DNA from: Blepharisma stoltei
Lineage: Eukaryota > Ciliophora > Heterotrichea > Heterotrichida > Blepharismidae
Assembly (NCBI GenBank): GCA_914767885.1
Contig: CAJZBQ010000056.1
Location: forward strand, 822,001 to 886,000
Reading direction: 5' to 3'
Length of the DNA: 64,000 nucleotides
Position numbers and translations under genes: made by a program
Shown: positions 61,601-64,000 of the stretch, piece by piece
Position numbering within the stretch: the first letter of the stretch is position 1
Layout: each line of letters starts with the position of its first letter
The notes under the pieces: model-generated
Databases searched by the model: none
What the model was told of the DNA's origin: nothing
The model's input: only the letters and a program-made list of their open reading frames with translations

Positions 61601-61602
61601 GG

Positions 61603-61705
61603 ATTAATTCATGATTCTATAAAATATGTCTTCTCTAAAAGCAATAATTCGGTTAATTATGATTCTATAAAATATGTCCTCTCCAAATGCAATCCTTCAA
61701 AGGGA
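61603..61705. repeat. Short tandem duplication around a start codon
   Basis: ATGATTCTATAAAATATGTC occurs twice about 50 bp apart, each followed by a similar TCT.CTAAA/CCAAA.GCAAT stretch. The second copy contains the ATG of a small frame (MSSPNAILQREENSEKAL), so the duplication may have copied a promoter and start. Confidence 0.7.
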
Positions 61706-61727
61706 AGAAAATTCAGAAAAAGCCTTA

Positions 61728-61777
61728 TCCCCATGCTCATTGAATCAATTATATCGTTCGATAAAATATGGGGATTA
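61728..61777. mobile_element. Possible 50-bp IES
   Basis: TA at 61726-61727 and 61776-61777, with inverted ends TCCCCAT/ATGGGGA. Excision would join GCC TTA to AAA TAT TTC, but the resulting frame stops soon after, so its host gene is unclear. Confidence 0.45.
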
Positions 61778-61881
61778 AAATATTTCTTAAAATAAGCTGC
61801 ATACTCTTTTAAATGAGACTAAACAGTATGGAACTAAGCCACATTTGCAAATTTTGCTAGAGAATCAGTATCAGTTCATAG

Positions 61882-64000
61882 AGGTGTGAAGGGAAATATT
61901 TCAGGACTTCACCTAACTTCCCCCTCCGTAAGTGAACAAAAAAATTTTGTTCGCTCACAGAGGGTCAACTCTCTTTTAAAAAATTCAAATATAATTTTGA
62001 TAATAAAATTTTTTTTGGAATTTAAAAAATCGCAATTCGTAAAATTGGAAAGTAAATATTAGTTTAATTTGTAAAATTAATTATAAAAAATGCAAGCTGC
62101 TTAAAATTAAACAAAATAATTAGAGTTTTTCATAATATAAATAATCACTTATATATAAAAATATTTTTTATAAGAAATTTTTATATTAAAATTTTTTGTC
62201 CACCAAGGAGAGTGGATTTTACCCAAAAAATAAGGATTTTCCAATGGTTTTGTACGCTCACGGTGTGGCGAGAGTTAACGAACTGAAATTAATATCAGCT
62301 AAATTTAGTTTTAGTGAGCATGTGAATTTTGGCAAAACTTGTTCGCAAACCAAAATATTTGAGTGCTATTTTTTAGTTTTTCCAAGCGCAAATTTCTTCA
62401 TTCACCAAGTTTTTCCTAATGTGAAGTTATTTAAAAATACCTCCCTACACACCTTCACCAGCTAACAAGATTATTTGTCAATACTTCCTTGTATGAATAG
62501 AATCAAAAATGTTTATATAGATAGGCTATAACTGTTATACATATTTTATCAGCCTAAATTTTTTTCTATGAAAAGTATTTTATGACCTAGCCAAAAGAGA
62601 TGGACTATGCAATATATTAGAAATTACTATAAATCTCATAGAAATTGCATAGAAGCGATTATTTGATAATATCTCTAATAAATATTATTATCAAAGATAA
62701 GTAGTAAGATTTGGAGTGAGGCAAGAATGCGGATTTTGTGCTTGACGATCAATATCGTTTCATCAAGGATGGGGTGAGTTAAGAAAAACAGTGGAACTTT
62801 TGCACGATAGGGTTGGATTTTATGCATATTCTTGGAATTGCTTTGCTCCAATAAGCAGTTCTGATCCATATTCTTATGTTAAATATTCGATTTCTTTTTT
62901 CCGATCTACCTTTGCCGAAACAATACAACTGATTTTGCTCGATCCCAACTCTGAAACTCAAGATATCCAAAAATTATTTTGTTTTTCTGAATATACAAGA
63001 AACATGAAAAAGTCTGTTACTACACGATTTTTAAATACAATTTATATTCCACAAAATTTAATTTATAGCTTTGCCAATGAAATTGACAATCATGTCCATA
63101 TATACTAATTGCCCGAGGATGGCGCTATCTTGCGCCATCCTCTGGCAATTGAAAAAATGGTCCCACACCGGAATTGAGCCCACGTGTGGGGCCCATTTTG
63201 GTGCGTGGAAGTCGATGTTCTACACACACCAAAAAATGGCCCCACACGTGGGTTCAATTCCCAGTGTGGGGCCATTTTTGAATTGCCCGAGGATGGCGCA
63301 AGATAGCGCTATCCTCGGGCAATTAGTATAGCTATTCAACAGGCTTTCAATGACTTTTTAGCAAATAAAAGGTTTGAAAGAGCAGCAACTCTAGCTGATG
63401 CTTATCAAGAAAAAAATCCAAATATTGCACTTGAATTCCAAAATAGAATTGTTGAAGAAGTAAGCCCTATATTGCATAAATTAGCCAAAGAGTCATATTT
63501 ATTCAGTGCTTTTGATCAAAGTTTATCAAACGACAAAGACTTAGAGGCTGCATCATTTATTGAGCATATGCCTGTAAGCTTCAGAGACACTCTAAGTGAA
63601 GTATACCACCAAAGCCAAGAAAAGGTAAAAATCCAGCAACAAGAAAAAGAACTTCAAAAAGCAAAGCAGATTGAACAAGAAATTGAAATTCAAAAGCAGC
63701 AGCGAACTCAATTAGCAACTGTTTTTGATGGATATAGAAAAAGAGACAATTCTATTGATTCCTTTCTGTCATTCATAGAACAAGACACTGAAGCAAGATA
63801 TTTTAGAATTGCAGATAAAGATATTCAAACTGAGTGTGATTTGTTTGGAGTTGATTTTTTTAGACCTCTTTCTTTTTCTATGCTATTTAATCCACAAATA
63901 GTTCACTTACAAATTATCAAGTTTTATCTTGGGGATGATGAATTGATCCTTTTAGCTGAAATGGTAAGAAGAAATAGAGTTTTAAGAATCTTGGAGTTTC
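61882..64000 (+). CDS. Leucine-rich-repeat-type protein, N-terminal part, interrupted by three IESs (3' partial)
   Basis: After removing IESs at 61916-62277, 62448-62781 and 63103-63330 the frame reads without stop to the window end. Pieces: KLISAKFSFSEHVNFGKTC, FLVFPSANFFIHQVFPNVKL, then RKTVELLHDRVGFYAYSW and VTTRFLNTIYIPQNLIYSF, then AIQQAFNDFLANKRFERAAT and a coiled coil (EKVKIQQQEKELQKAKQIEQ). It ends in LILLAEMVRRNRVLRILEF, which looks like the start of an RNI-type LRR array. The 5' end is unresolved: an in-frame TAG lies at 61879-61881, and the sequence above it (MELSHICKFC at about 61829) is in the same frame. Function unknown. Confidence 0.55.
61916..62277 (-). mobile_element. Family A IES (362 bp)
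   Basis: TAA-type junctions (TA 61914-61915, 62276-62277). Left CTTCCCCCTCCGTAAGTGAAC with an immediate inverse (TTCGCTCACAGAGGG), right TACGCTCACGGTGTGGCG. Excision gives TSPNELKLIS. Confidence 0.88.
62448..62781. mobile_element. IES with CATCCTTGAT-type right end (334 bp)
   Basis: TA at 62446-62447 and 62780-62781. The right end TCATCAAGGATGGGGTGAGT resembles the TTCGATCAAGGATGGGG repeats in the foldback element; the left end (CACACCTTCACC) is a weak inverse. Excision gives NTSLRKTVELL. Confidence 0.7.
63103..63330. mobile_element. Family B palindromic IES (228 bp)
   Basis: TATA on both sides (TA 63101-63102, 63329-63330). End hairpins and the GGCCCCACACG/B-box-like centre as in the other two copies. 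Excision gives NHVHIAIQQAF. Confidence 0.93.

Noticed and set aside
1-64000. Bacterial or mitochondrial origin suggested by UGA=Trp
   Set aside because: Ribosomal eL34, SEC24, FKBP-TPR, MORN, SPRY and spliceosomal introns are nuclear eukaryotic features.

Overview
This is nuclear DNA of a heterotrich ciliate, most likely a Blepharisma-like species, and it is germline (micronuclear) rather than somatic DNA. Three signs agree. (1) Conserved proteins (sphingomyelinase-like, SEC24, EGF-repeat, MORN, FKBP-TPR) read straight through in-frame TGA at Trp-like positions, while only TAA and TAG end genes. (2) Introns are 15-16 nt (6147-6162, 19720-19734, 27189-27203, 39963-39978). (3) Genes are cut by short non-coding insertions flanked by a repeated TA, TATA or TTA. 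Removing each insertion together with one repeat copy restores the reading frame, as expected for internal eliminated sequences (IESs).

Layout. 1-10.98 kb: densely packed small genes on both strands (metaxin-like, sphingomyelinase-like, seven-helix membrane protein, ribosomal protein eL34, bZIP, SPRY, EGF-repeat protein, coiled-coil/zinc protein). 10.99-14.1 kb: SEC24 cut by three IESs. 14.1-16.6 kb: a long inverted repeat and two frameshifted copies of a small membrane-protein gene. 16.6-24 kb: HN1/SPIRAL1-like protein, PH plus papain-fold protein, cyclic-nucleotide-binding protein, and two tandem short-chain dehydrogenases, the second split by a 1.48 kb foldback element. 24-31 kb: TPR/cyclic-nucleotide-binding protein, IQ protein,degenerate Rab-like GTPase, and a cyclophilin whose gene carries a three-layer nested insertion. 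31-44 kb: tandem array of about 1,450-residue single-pass membrane proteins (two near-complete, at least three broken copies) with a kelch protein and retroposons in between. 44.5-56 kb: FKBP-TPR, MORN, DnaJ (type I), HEATR6-like (three IESs) and two coiled-coil proteins. 56-64 kb: an ADP-ribosyltransferase-fold gene, degenerate genes, retroposon copies, and the start of an LRR-type gene with three IESs.

The mobile or eliminated fraction falls into families. Family A has termini resembling CTCCGTGAGCGAACAAAA and about a dozen copies of 240-365 bp. Family B is a 226-228 bp near-palindrome ending in ATTGCCCGAGGATGGCGC, with three full copies and one hairpin-only copy. There are also short unclassified IESs (50-334 bp), a foldback element built of minisatellite arms, an element with about 44 bp perfect inverted termini, a five-copy tRNA-like SINE family, and a second retroposon-like insert. 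Several are nested. The genes are mostly household functions with no evident shared pathway; what unites the window is that many of them only make sense after programmed DNA elimination. All joins are deduced from reading frames and have not been checked against a somatic assembly.
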